Shown: positions 1-8,056, numbered from the stretch's first letter. The stretch: DNA of 16,048 nt from UBA5314 sp964635975 (GCA_964635975.1 CAZWPO010000041.1:1-16048); one strand, 5' to 3'. Notes: generated from the sequence alone by a model not told the origin. Translations and numbers: made by a program.

Positions 1-55
1 ACGGTTCTTCTGCCTCGCCATTGCTCCGTAAGAGCGAGGCAGAAGAACCGTCCCC
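1..55. repeat. Palindromic repeat, perfect 18-bp inverted repeat (REP-like)
   Basis: Bases 1-18 are the exact reverse complement of bases 34-51, separated by a 15-base loop. The right arm runs into CCCC at 52-55, giving the ending AACCGTCCCC; the matching GGGG of the left arm would lie before the window. Related sequence occurs at 1575-1594, 8126-8164 and 14631-14720, so this is one copy of a dispersed family. It lies upstream of the acyltransferase gene and could also end transcription from a gene outside the window, although no T-run follows. Confidence 0.8.
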
Positions 56-111
56 ATGCCCCGTCTCCCTAGGCACCTTAGCACCCACTTATTTAAGGAG
101 CCGACGGTGTT

Positions 112-1563
112 TTGTTATTTAATTCTTACGAATTCATAATTCTGTTCCTGCCAATTACATTCGCCCTCTATTTCATTTTTAACCGTCTGGGTTGGAATTT
201 AGCCGCCCGGACCTGGCTGGTAATGGCTTCGCTATTTTTCTACAGCTGGTGGAATATAGTCTACCTACCCCTTATCCTGGCTTCTATCGCCTTTAATTAT
301 CTGCTTGGATCAGCATTGAGCCGGGGTAGAGACGAGTCAGGAGCAAAATGGCTGCTTATATCAGGTATTGTCGCAAATCTTGCCCTGTTGGGTTATTATA
401 AATACGCTGATTTTTTCATCAGCAACCTGAATCTCCTGCTGGGCGCCCGCTACGAGTTACTGCGAGTAGTCCTGCCGCTGGGTATCAGCTTTTTTACATT
501 CACCCAGATCGCTTACCTGGTGGATGCGCATCGGGGGCAGGCACGTGAATATAGCGCGGTAAACTATGCCCTGTTTGTCACCTTCTTTCCCCACCTGCTG
601 GCCGGGCCGATTCTTCACCACAAGGAAATGATGCCCCAGTTTGAGGATCCTGAGCGACGTGGTTTGAATTATGAAATGATAGCCCGTGGGCTTTTCTTGT
701 TTTTCGTGGGTCTGTTCAAAAAAGTCATTATCGCTGACAATTTTGCGGTATGGGCAAACCTGGGTTTTGATCAATTGGCAACGCTGACCCTGGTGGAAGC
801 CTGGATGACTTCTTTATCATATACCATGCAGCTCTATTTCGATTTCAGCGCGTATACTGACATGGCGATCGGGGCCGCTATGCTGTTTAATATTGAGCTG
901 CCCATCAATTTCTTTTCACCATATAAGTCCACCAGCATCCAGGAGTTCTGGCGGCGCTGGCATATGACCCTGGGACGCTTTTTCCGCGATTATATATACA
1001 TTCCTCTGGGTGGAAACCGGGCCGGGGAGCAGCGCACCTATGTAAATCTGCTCACAACCTTCTTACTGGTGGGTCTATGGCACGGTGCCGGTTGGAATTT
1101 CGTATTCTGGGGATTCATGCATGGAGCGGCTTTGCTCGTGCACCGCTTCTGGCAAAGATTTAGAATAAAAATGCCAGCATGGCTGGCCTGGTTCATGACT
1201 TTTAATTACGTGAATTTAGGATGGGTGTTTTTTAGGGCCAGCAGCTGGGGCGACGCATTGAAGGTAATAAAAGGCATGCTGGGGATGAGTGGCGTGATTC
1301 TACCGCGCTCGCTGTACGGCTTAATGCCCGGACTCCAGAATTATGGGATTCGCTTCGATGCCCTGCCCTGGAACACCGATGCCCGGCTTATAATAGCGGC
1401 AATTGCTGCGGGGATTCTGGTCTGTGTGGCGACCCCCAATTCTATTGAGATGAAAGACCGTTTTAAAGGCAGCCTGGTCAGCGCCATCCTTACAGCAGCC
1501 ATGGCCCTGGCCGGATTACTGAGCTTAACCAAGATTACTGAATTTCTATATTTCAATTTTTAG
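112..1563 (+). CDS. MBOAT-family membrane O-acyltransferase (AlgI/DltB-like)
   Basis: Integral-membrane acyltransferase of the MBOAT family, whose members move acyl groups (often acetyl) across the membrane onto extracytoplasmic polymers. The 483-residue protein is hydrophobic throughout. It starts with the family's usual MLFNSYEFI and carries LPLGISFFTF (121-130), YFDFSAYTDMAIG (242-254), FWRRWHMTLGRFFRDY (279-294) and WHGAGWNF (323-330). His324 is the probable catalytic histidine and His284 the second conserved one. The start is TTG at 112, chosen because AAGGAG at 95-100 sits 11 bases upstream and the N-terminus fits the family; no in-frame ATG competes. The SGNH-like gene follows 69 bases later on the same strand, so the two are probably co-transcribed and act as an acylation pair. 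The acceptor polymer is unknown. Alginate is unlikely in this wall-polymer context; a secondary wall polymer or peptidoglycan is more plausible. Confidence 0.93.
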   Translation: MLFNSYEFIILFLPITFALYFIFNRLGWNLAARTWLVMASLFFYSWWNIVYLPLILASIAFNYLLGSALSRGRDESGAKWLLISGIVANLALLGYYKYADFFISNLNLLLGARYELLRVVLPLGISFFTFTQIAYLVDAHRGQAREYSAVNYALFVTFFPHLLAGPILHHKEMMPQFEDPERRGLNYEMIARGLFLFFVGLFKKVIIADNFAVWANLGFDQLATLTLVEAWMTSLSYTMQLYFDFSAYTDMAIGAAMLFNIELPINFFSPYKSTSIQEFWRRWHMTLGRFFRDYIYIPLGGNRAGEQRTYVNLLTTFLLVGLWHGAGWNFVFWGFMHGAALLVHRFWQRFRIKMPAWLAWFMTFNYVNLGWVFFRASSWGDALKVIKGMLGMSGVILPRSLYGLMPGLQNYGIRFDALPWNTDARLIIAAIAAGILVCVATPNSIEMKDRFKGSLVSAILTAAMALAGLLSLTKITEFLYFNF

Positions 1564-1574
1564 GTATTGGGAAA

Positions 1575-1594
1575 GTGTCAAGTGGACCGTCCCC
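1575..1594. repeat. Degenerate copy or half-site of the CCGTCCCC repeat
   Basis: The sequence GTGTCAAGTGGACCGTCCCC lies in the 69-base gap between the acyltransferase and the SGNH-like gene. It shares the CCGTCCCC core with the palindromes at 1-55 and 8126-8164, but no clean inverted partner is visible. It is best read as a decayed or partial copy. Confidence 0.5.
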
Positions 1595-1632
1595 ATTGCT
1601 TCCCCATCGCTTTACGAAAGGACGACCGCTAG

Positions 1633-2688
1633 ATGAAGCGTTATCGTAACTGGACGATTGCCACCTTAATTTTGATTTTGATCCCCCTGCTGGCCGTGGG
1701 CGGATTCAACTGGTACATTGATCCGCTCTGGATTTTTGAGCACAGCAATGCCTACAATAACATTCAGGCCGGGTTTGATGAGCGCCAGCAGAAAACCAAC
1801 CGTATCGCGTTCGGATCTAATCATTATGATACGCTCATACTGGGCAGCAGCCGGGTGACTTATATCAGCCAGTATGATTTCGCAGGGTATAATGCCTTTA
1901 ACTATGCAGTCGATAATATGCTGCTGGATGAATATTACGATTATATCGAATTCGCCAAAGCCAAAAATGGGCAGGACTTCAATCTCATTGTAATAGGGCT
2001 TGATTTCTCGGCTACCAACCGCAATCTCACCTTCAAAGATTTTCAGCCGCCTAAATTCTACATTGAGACAGCCGAGCAGCCCATTTATCGATTGAAAACC
2101 CTCCTCTCTACCAGTGTGCTGGAGCGTTCCCGGGACAATTACTATTATGCAAAAGAAGGCGTGGCCAAGGACTTTTTCTATGATCGCCGGAATATCAAGA
2201 CCCTTATGAAGGTCAAGGAATCCGCTGAGAGAGACAAGAAGGTCTGGGCAACAGTTTGGAAATATGAAAATGACATTTATGCCGGATACCAGTATGATGG
2301 TGTAAAGAATAAACTGGCAAAAATCAGGGACAGCAATCCGAAGAGCAAAATCATAGTATTTACAACTCCTGATTCCTGGCCTATGTTTGAGTTGATGGTC
2401 AAGCAGGGGCTGTATCCGAGTTATAAACAGTGGATGAGGGACTGTGTTGATGTATTCGGAGGAGTTTACAACTTCATGACCATCAATGCTGTAACCAGAG
2501 ACCTGGAGAACTTCTATGACGGCGCCCACGTTTACCCATCGGTTGGAGCCCTGATGGCTCACCGAATCACCGACCAAGCTGATGCGAACCTCCCCGCTGA
2601 TTTCGGCATACTGATCAACCACGAGAATATAGAAGAGCACCTACAGGATGTGGATAGACAAGTGAACGAGATAAAAGCCCGGCTCTAA
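1633..2688 (+). CDS. Membrane-anchored SGNH-like protein, partner of the MBOAT acyltransferase
   Basis: A 351-residue protein with one N-terminal membrane segment (about 8-27) and a predicted extracytoplasmic domain. Two motifs suggest an SGNH/GDSL fold. G71-S72-S73-R74-V75 follows a hydrophobic beta strand (DTLIL), where the nucleophile block would be. D296-G-A-H299 near the C-terminus matches the Asp-x-x-His block that completes the triad. Proteins of this design (AlgX, AlgJ, DltD, PatB types) work with MBOAT transporters to place acyl groups on polymers, and the preceding gene is an MBOAT. The ATG is preceded by GAAAGGA (1616-1622), 10 bases upstream. The TAA stop lies in the loop of a stem-loop (2676-2697), and the last codons form its left arm. 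The SGNH assignment rests on two motifs and context; without those I would call it hypothetical. Confidence 0.75.
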   Translation: MKRYRNWTIATLILILIPLLAVGGFNWYIDPLWIFEHSNAYNNIQAGFDERQQKTNRIAFGSNHYDTLILGSSRVTYISQYDFAGYNAFNYAVDNMLLDEYYDYIEFAKAKNGQDFNLIVIGLDFSATNRNLTFKDFQPPKFYIETAEQPIYRLKTLLSTSVLERSRDNYYYAKEGVAKDFFYDRRNIKTLMKVKESAERDKKVWATVWKYENDIYAGYQYDGVKNKLAKIRDSNPKSKIIVFTTPDSWPMFELMVKQGLYPSYKQWMRDCVDVFGGVYNFMTINAVTRDLENFYDGAHVYPSVGALMAHRITDQADANLPADFGILINHENIEEHLQDVDRQVNEIKARL

Positions 2689-2697
2689 AGCCGGGCT
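2676..2697. repeat. Stem-loop over the stop codon, copy 1 of a duplicated hairpin
   Basis: A perfect 9-bp stem: AGCCCGGCT (2676-2684) pairs with AGCCGGGCT (2689-2697) around the loop CTAA, which contains the stop codon of the SGNH-like gene. No T-run follows, so it is a poor intrinsic terminator by itself. The same 22 bases recur with a single difference at 2850-2871. Confidence 0.85.
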
Positions 2698-2724
2698 CAG
2701 GGTGTCAAAGAAGTTGACACCCTG
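2698..2724. repeat. Perfect 11-bp hairpin directly after copy 1
   Basis: CAGGGTGTCAA (2698-2708) is the reverse complement of TTGACACCCTG (2714-2724), with the loop AGAAG. It begins at the base after the previous stem-loop ends. The GTGTCAA word also occurs at 1575 and, on the minus strand, at 8142-8148, both next to CCGTCCCC repeat copies. Confidence 0.8.
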
Positions 2725-2734
2725 GCAGAGCGAG

Positions 2735-2840
2735 CAAAAAAGTTGAAGATCGCGGAATAAACAAAGCCCGAGATTGAGGCGTACCTGAGTACGTTGATTG
2801 AACGGGCTTTGTGAAATGACAAAGATATTCGGCTTTTTTG
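2735..2840. other. 106-base nested rod-like stem-loop between convergent genes
   Basis: Three stacked stems can be read by hand. The outer stem pairs 2735-2747 with 2828-2840 (13 pairs, two of them G-U; CAAAAAAG opposite CTTTTTTG), extended by three pairs after one mismatch. The middle stem pairs ACAAAGCCCG (2761-2770) with CGGGCTTTGT (2803-2812). The inner stem pairs 2778-2784 with 2789-2795 (five Watson-Crick and two G-U pairs) around CTGA. The internal loop below the inner stem has GATTGA on both sides (2772-2777 and 2796-2801). Both strands end the outer stem in CTTTTTTG, so a bidirectional terminator for the two convergent transcripts is the simplest reading. A structured RNA or mobile-element remnant is the alternative. 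No protein-coding signal is seen. Confidence 0.6.
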
Positions 2841-2849
2841 AAGGTTTGA

Positions 2850-2871
2850 AGCCTGGCTCTAAAGCCGGGCT
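2850..2871. terminator. Stem-loop, copy 2 of the duplicated hairpin; probable terminator
   Basis: AGCCTGGCT (2850-2858) pairs with AGCCGGGCT (2863-2871) around CTAA, with one G-U pair. It matches 2676-2697 in 21 of 22 positions. On the plus strand it is followed by TCTTTGTT, a modest T-rich tract, so it may end transcription from the acyltransferase operon. It also lies six bases past the stop of the minus-strand DUF5693 gene. Confidence 0.6.
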
Positions 2872-2877
2872 TCTTTG

Positions 2878-4932
2878 TTAGTGTTTATCTGAGAAATCGA
2901 GTAATCCTGGTGCCCAGCTCTTTAAAGCTGATTCCAGGGCGCGGAGCACCAGCCAGGTGAGAAGGCCCGCCAGAATCCCCAGGACCAGTCCCCCAGCGGT
3001 GCGGATGATCGAAATGCTGGCTGCCGTAAAGACATGGCAGAAGCTGTTTACCATGGAAATACTACCTATTACCACCCCAAAACCCAGAATGAAAAGAATG
3101 GCTTCCTGGCGGTACTTATGGAAAAGATAAACCGCTGCAAACAGAGCCGGGTAGCCGATTATTATCTCTTTAAAGCGGGGGCGCGCCAGCAGGTGGCCTT
3201 CCAGCAACTCGCGCAGCTTGATCTCCAGAGATGAGACCTGGACGATATTGTTGCCGCTGCGCCCGATATAGTAGTAGCCTGCCGCCGCGGCCAGGAAAAA
3301 GAGCGCCAGCACCAGATAGCTGGGCCTTTGCTTGAGAGCGGTCCAGATCCGGTTTATGAGGTTTTCCTGTCCGGAGAAGCAGCTGAAGTAATTGAGAGCG
3401 AACAGCAAGAGGGGGGTCAAAAACGAGACTTTTACACCGCTGAACTCCTTGATATTCATAATATATTGGATGTTGGAGAAGCTGCTTATTATCGTATATG
3501 CGCCGATCATATTGACTCCTACCAGTATCAACAGGGAGGTCAGCACTTTGGGAATCAGCGCTGTGCGGCTCTCCCTCAGATATATGAGCAGCAGCAGGCT
3601 GGATAGCGATGGGTAGAGGATAGCTGCGGTCAGTGCATAAAGCTTGGTAAGGTCCATATGCACCATAAAATTGGCGGCAGCCAGCAGCAGGGAGCCGGCT
3701 CCCAGCAAGGCATAGATCCAGCCGGGCTTGAGTTTAAAAAGCAGTCCCAGGTACAGGGCTCCCGCGCTGAGCAAGCTCAAAGAAATCACAAACAGCCGCC
3801 AGGGAGGATTCCCGGTACTGGGCAGATCTGACAGATCATTATTGACGTTGAAGCCTTTGGCATCAATGGTCTGATTGAACTGGCCTATGATATCGATAGT
3901 GTTGTTAAGATTCACCGAAGCGTCTTGCTTGAGGTCTTTAAAAGGTGAAATATAGACGATGCGGATGCCCCGGTCAATGACCGCCCTGACCCAGCGGTAC
4001 AAACGCTCATTTATGGTGGTAACAAATTCATCATTGGTCGAAGAATAGACCCGGTTTATCGGATAGGCTGTGGAGAACATGAGTTTTTCCAGACCGGGTT
4101 GCTTAACATATAGAATTTGCTCAGAGGGTTCAATCACACCGATTATGAGTTGATACTTGTTTACCAGCCCGGCTAGAGCCTGGACGTTATCAGGATCGCC
4201 TGGCACTTCATTGGAAAATAAAAGGTATTTGATATTATACTCACTGATGATATCTTCGTATTCGTTCAGGTATTCCAGGCCAGGGCCCTTATTGTTTTCA
4301 GGGCGAAGTATGATAGAGAAGCCGTGGTTTTTTACCCGGGCCAGTATCTGAGGATCGAAGCCCAGAAGCGCATCCAGCTCTTGTTTGGCATCCTTTCTCT
4401 TATCCAGCTGAGTGAGGGTCGCATTTATAATAAAATAATCGATGCTGTTGTTTTTAAAGAATATGATCTGGGAGGGGTAATAGCGATTGGCCAATCGCTC
4501 TTTAAGAAATTTTGAAGTCTCCTCCTTGCTTACGCTTATAACCAGGCAGGAAGGACTGATCTTCTCCGGGCCGATATTTTGAGCGGCTAAAGCTCCGCGG
4601 GCTTGAACCCACACAGCCGGGTAGTATGCCTGGTTAAAGGAGCTGAACTGGCTATAATCCTGTATAAAAATATCGCCCCGGAAGGCCAGGTCGCGCAGGG
4701 TAAGCTCTCTCACACCGACATACCTGACGCCCTGACCATAGAGGCGGTCCAGTATCTCATCCATATCGCTGTTGGTGTTGGCCGCGCTTTTGAAGAATTC
4801 ATTATAATCGACAGCGGCAAACACATTTTTATTGGCAGCCTCGATGCCGGTGCGCAACTTCCAGCCCCCGTATGAAAACGCCAGGGATAGGAGCAGTATT
4901 AAACCCAAGACCACCTTGACCTTTTTATCCAT
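2878..4932 (-). CDS. DUF5693 family polytopic membrane protein
   Basis: A 684-residue membrane protein of the uncharacterised DUF5693 family, which in Clostridia is commonly found near csaB. It has an N-terminal membrane segment (about 7-24), a large predicted extracytoplasmic region (about 30-375), then a C-terminal half with roughly eight or nine membrane segments starting near 378. GRSGN (557-561) and RPRFKEIIIGYP (585-596) look like family-typical loops; I recall them rather than having aligned them. The extracytoplasmic part alternates strands and helices and could be a barrel-like domain, but I see no catalytic motif. The ATG directly abuts the murJ stop codon with no gap. AGGGAGG (complement of 4944-4950), 11 bases upstream, lies inside the end of murJ, indicating a tightly coupled operon. 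A role in secondary wall polymer export or modification is inferred only from its neighbours. Confidence 0.85.
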   Translation of the reverse strand: MDKKVKVVLGLILLLSLAFSYGGWKLRTGIEAANKNVFAAVDYNEFFKSAANTNSDMDEILDRLYGQGVRYVGVRELTLRDLAFRGDIFIQDYSQFSSFNQAYYPAVWVQARGALAAQNIGPEKISPSCLVISVSKEETSKFLKERLANRYYPSQIIFFKNNSIDYFIINATLTQLDKRKDAKQELDALLGFDPQILARVKNHGFSIILRPENNKGPGLEYLNEYEDIISEYNIKYLLFSNEVPGDPDNVQALAGLVNKYQLIIGVIEPSEQILYVKQPGLEKLMFSTAYPINRVYSSTNDEFVTTINERLYRWVRAVIDRGIRIVYISPFKDLKQDASVNLNNTIDIIGQFNQTIDAKGFNVNNDLSDLPSTGNPPWRLFVISLSLLSAGALYLGLLFKLKPGWIYALLGAGSLLLAAANFMVHMDLTKLYALTAAILYPSLSSLLLLIYLRESRTALIPKVLTSLLILVGVNMIGAYTIISSFSNIQYIMNIKEFSGVKVSFLTPLLLFALNYFSCFSGQENLINRIWTALKQRPSYLVLALFFLAAAAGYYYIGRSGNNIVQVSSLEIKLRELLEGHLLARPRFKEIIIGYPALFAAVYLFHKYRQEAILFILGFGVVIGSISMVNSFCHVFTAASISIIRTAGGLVLGILAGLLTWLVLRALESALKSWAPGLLDFSDKH

Positions 4933-6447
4933 TTATTTTTGTGCCTCCCTTGCAAAGAATATCCTTGTTAAACCACAAACATGAGCGATCAGCAGGTAAG
5001 CTGCACCGCTCAGGAACAATGGCAGTAAAAATCCGTAGACCCGGGTGCTATACGGCAAAAAGTGAAAAGCTGCGACCACCCCGATCAAACCCGCGGAGGG
5101 CAGCAAAAGCCGCAAAGCATAGTAGATGAGATCCCGGCTTAGAAAATTTCCGATCTGTTTTATAAGCATAAATGTCATTATTATAGCATATAGCAAAAGA
5201 GCCGCCGAAGTTGATAAGCTTAGTCCTACAATACCAGTCTGCCGGTAAAACAGATAATCAAAAGCAAATTTCAGCGTCAGACATATCAAGCTGGCGGCCA
5301 TGGGCACAAGAAAATTCTTCATAGCGTAAAAAACCCGGTTGTATACCTCCTGGCAGACATAACCTGCCACAGCGAAGCTGTACAGCAAAAAGGCCAGTGA
5401 GGTCATAGCTGTTGAACTGGCGTCAAAAGCCCCGCGTTGATAGACCAGGGTGACGACTTCCTGGCGGTAGCAGATAACCAGCAACAGGTAGGGAAGCAGG
5501 ATGAACAACAGCATCTTAAAAGCCTGGCCCAGCAAGGCACTGATGGAAGGATAATCTTTATCCAGGCAGTATTGAGACAGCTTGGGGAATACTACCGTGG
5601 TCATGCCAACGATGAAGACACTGGTAATAGTAACAAAAAGCGTGCTGCCGTACGACAGAGCCGAAGCGGTGCCCTGTGAGAGACGCAGAGCGGTGGAACG
5701 GTCGATTACCAAACTCAATTGCAGCAGCGAGTTGCCGATCAGTATAGGCAGCAGGTTGCGAAACAGGTTGGTGGTATAAGGATCTTTAAAATTGATGCGA
5801 AAGCGCAGGGAATATTTCTTCTTTATCAATACCGGGAGCTGGATGAGGAACTGCAAGAACCATCCTATGGTTGTGACATATCCGATAAAAACAACATCAT
5901 TTCCCTTCCAGAACAGCCCGGCTATGATCAATACATTGAAAGGAATGCTGATGGCAGCTGAAAGGCGGAAATGAGAATGGACCTGCAGGACACCCGTGGC
6001 CAGGTAAGCCAGGCTGACAAAAAGCAGAGTGGGCATCATGATTCGGGTTAGCAATACCGCCAGGCGATTGATCTCCGGGCTCTGGTTGTGGGCTATCACG
6101 CCGGCTATAGAGGGCGCGAAAACGATACCCAGAAGGCAGATCAGCAGAGCCATGAGGCTCACCTGAGCGAAAAGGTTGCCCAGGTACTGGTTGCGCTCTT
6201 CCAGGCTCTTTTGCTTTACATAGTAGGTCAGATCCGGAATATTCACCGACGACAAAGCGGTGCCTATACTTGAAAATATAAGAGTCGGAAAACTGAATAT
6301 AGTCTGAAAAAGATCGGCCAGGCCTCCGGTACCGAAAAACCTGGCGAATACGATATCCCGGCAAAAGCCCAAAACCTTGGCCATAAATATCATTAAAGAG
6401 ACGCCCAGAAAAGTCTTTCCAGTTCTTGCTGTTTTTTTATCTGTCAT
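4933..6447 (-). CDS. murJ: MurJ/MviN family lipid-linked glycan flippase
   Basis: A 504-residue polytopic protein of the MOP/MurJ family, which flips lipid II (undecaprenyl-linked peptidoglycan precursor) outward across the membrane. The N-terminal segment shows the typical pattern: KVLGFCRDIVFARFFGTGGLADLF at about 24-47, with R30, D31 and R36 where MurJ has its charged transport residues. Length and the 14-helix hydrophobic rhythm match the family. The ATG at 6447 has GAGG seven bases upstream and lies 25 bases past the stop of the GH26-like gene. Sitting between csaB, a GH26-like hydrolase and DUF5693, this copy might serve a secondary wall polymer instead of, or besides, lipid II. Whether the genome has another murJ cannot be judged here. 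Confidence 0.92.
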   Translation of the reverse strand: MTDKKTARTGKTFLGVSLMIFMAKVLGFCRDIVFARFFGTGGLADLFQTIFSFPTLIFSSIGTALSSVNIPDLTYYVKQKSLEERNQYLGNLFAQVSLMALLICLLGIVFAPSIAGVIAHNQSPEINRLAVLLTRIMMPTLLFVSLAYLATGVLQVHSHFRLSAAISIPFNVLIIAGLFWKGNDVVFIGYVTTIGWFLQFLIQLPVLIKKKYSLRFRINFKDPYTTNLFRNLLPILIGNSLLQLSLVIDRSTALRLSQGTASALSYGSTLFVTITSVFIVGMTTVVFPKLSQYCLDKDYPSISALLGQAFKMLLFILLPYLLLVICYRQEVVTLVYQRGAFDASSTAMTSLAFLLYSFAVAGYVCQEVYNRVFYAMKNFLVPMAASLICLTLKFAFDYLFYRQTGIVGLSLSTSAALLLYAIIMTFMLIKQIGNFLSRDLIYYALRLLLPSAGLIGVVAAFHFLPYSTRVYGFLLPLFLSGAAYLLIAHVCGLTRIFFAREAQK

Positions 6448-6472
6448 ACTAGAGCCTCATCCTTCTTGCCCG

Positions 6473-8056
6473 CTATGGTCTGATAGTTTCGCCTTTCAAT
6501 CCGCGAGAAAAGGCCGATACATAGGCAGGGCTCTCATCCAGCCGGTAGATACGGGCAGGATTGCCGGCAGAGTCGCGGTCAATGCCATTGAACCAGTTGG
6601 CTACTTTTATGTTGGGATAACGGTAAAGCTCCCCGAACATGTCTATTATCCAGGCCTCTTTATTACCGCCGAATGAGCTGCAGGCAAATTCGGTAATTAT
6701 AAAGGGATAGTCGAATACCTGCATATATGGCCCATATATCGGATCATATATGGTTTCGAAGCTGCGCCAGGATTCCCCGTTGAAGTAGTTGCCGGTGTTA
6801 TAGCCAGTGAGGCCGACGATATCTACATATTCACTGCCCGGGAAATAGGCCAGGTAGTGGTTCCATTTGAAGCCAGGGAAGGATATCTCATTGGGATTGA
6901 ACACCCAGAGGCAGTTGTCCACCCCGTTGGCTTCAAAGATCTGGTAGATGTGGCGCCACACGGCTTTAAAAAGTTCCGGATCTTTACTGCTGTGCCAGCT
7001 GCTCCAGGAGCACCAGTCCCCGTTCATCTCATTATTGAGCCGGAACAGGACCGGATGTCCAAAAGCTTTGATATCCCTGGCGTATTGGCTGAAATAATCA
7101 TCATAATGTCCGTTCAATATGTCATACATGACGCTGCGGTTGTCGGCTCCGGCCACTTCCGTGTGGAAGGTGAGTTCAAGATATTTGTCTTTTGCATAGG
7201 CCCGGTCCATAAGTTCCCTGGGGAGCGAAGTATTCAAGCTTTTATACCAGACCAGGATGTGGAACTGGTAATCGAGCTGTTTTTCGAGTGATTCGAGAAA
7301 ATCAAAATTTTCCCCGGCCGAATATTCGTAGATACCCCACTGAAGCCGGGACAGGGGTGAGAAGAAGCGCTGGTAAAACTCCTGGGTCTCGGGATTCAGG
7401 CGGCTTACGTGGTCGCTTTTCGTATAGCGGGTATTGATTCTCGGCGTCCCCTGCTGCTCAATCAGGCGAAAACTCTGGACATAGGGGAGATAAGCAGCGG
7501 GGTCCCCGGTGGACTTTACAATAATGGTGAAGGCTTCATAATTATTTCTAATTATTTCCGCACTCAGGTAGTTATTGCGGTCGTTTTCCACCCTGGCCAA
7601 CGGCGCCCGATTCCATTGCAGCAAATGGGTTTTCATGCCGCCTATGCTTATGTATTTGTCCATAGCCACGTAATGGTCCTGGCGGTTGTTCAATAAGCTC
7701 TTATTGCTATAACCCACATAATCAGTACTGTTATTGATAGTGTCATAAAAGACATCATGGTAAATTTCGATACGGGTGCTTGTATTGGCGAGCACGACTC
7801 TAAATGCAGACAGGCTGACATCTACGGTCATATCAGACGGATACTCCAGGGCATAACCGTGGGCATAATCCAACAGCTGGTTGTTCCCCGAAGGCAGAAG
7901 GGTAATAACTTTATAGTCATCTTCAGGGGCGAATCCCGAACCGGAAACAATGCTACCATTTTTTAAATATGTTTCCCCGGACAAAGCCTGCCCCGGAGTT
8001 ACAGCCATAAAGCAGCACAGGACTGCGGCTAAAAGTACGCGGATCTGACGGTTCAT
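6473..8056 (-). CDS. Secreted glycoside hydrolase, GH26-like (beta-mannanase type)
   Basis: A 527-residue exported protein. A signal peptide covers about the first 25 residues (hydrophobic core LLAAVLCCFMAV, then TPGQALSG). Residues 27-205 form a beta-rich domain of unclear identity. From about 236 a TIM-barrel-like region has the GH26 pattern: FRLNNEMNG with the probable acid/base Glu343, and FIITEFAC with the probable nucleophile Glu456. WCSWSS follows the first, and WFNGID appears near the end. GH26 enzymes usually cut beta-mannans or related beta-glycans; the substrate here is not shown by sequence. An upstream in-frame GTG at 8059 would add one residue, but AAGGAG (complement of 8063-8068) is only three bases from it and six from the ATG at 8056, so ATG is preferred. 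It lies between csaB and murJ in one operon, suggesting trimming of an envelope polysaccharide. Confidence 0.8.
   Translation of the reverse strand: MNRQIRVLLAAVLCCFMAVTPGQALSGETYLKNGSIVSGSGFAPEDDYKVITLLPSGNNQLLDYAHGYALEYPSDMTVDVSLSAFRVVLANTSTRIEIYHDVFYDTINNSTDYVGYSNKSLLNNRQDHYVAMDKYISIGGMKTHLLQWNRAPLARVENDRNNYLSAEIIRNNYEAFTIIVKSTGDPAAYLPYVQSFRLIEQQGTPRINTRYTKSDHVSRLNPETQEFYQRFFSPLSRLQWGIYEYSAGENFDFLESLEKQLDYQFHILVWYKSLNTSLPRELMDRAYAKDKYLELTFHTEVAGADNRSVMYDILNGHYDDYFSQYARDIKAFGHPVLFRLNNEMNGDWCSWSSWHSSKDPELFKAVWRHIYQIFEANGVDNCLWVFNPNEISFPGFKWNHYLAYFPGSEYVDIVGLTGYNTGNYFNGESWRSFETIYDPIYGPYMQVFDYPFIITEFACSSFGGNKEAWIIDMFGELYRYPNIKVANWFNGIDRDSAGNPARIYRLDESPAYVSAFSRGLKGETIRP

Noticed and set aside
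1..55. CRISPR repeat or transposon terminal repeat
   Set aside because: Copies are isolated, thousands of bases apart, with variable inner sequence and no regular spacers or transposase; a REP-like family fits better.
1666..2640. 324-codon minus-strand open frame opposite the SGNH-like gene
   Set aside because: It is a shadow of the plus-strand gene, which has a ribosome site, a membrane anchor, triad-like motifs and a sensible neighbour. The antisense product resembles no family I know.
5897..6364. 155-codon minus-strand open frame inside murJ
   Set aside because: It overlaps murJ on the same strand in another frame, has proline/glycine/arginine-rich out-of-frame composition and no ribosome site; murJ has clear family motifs.
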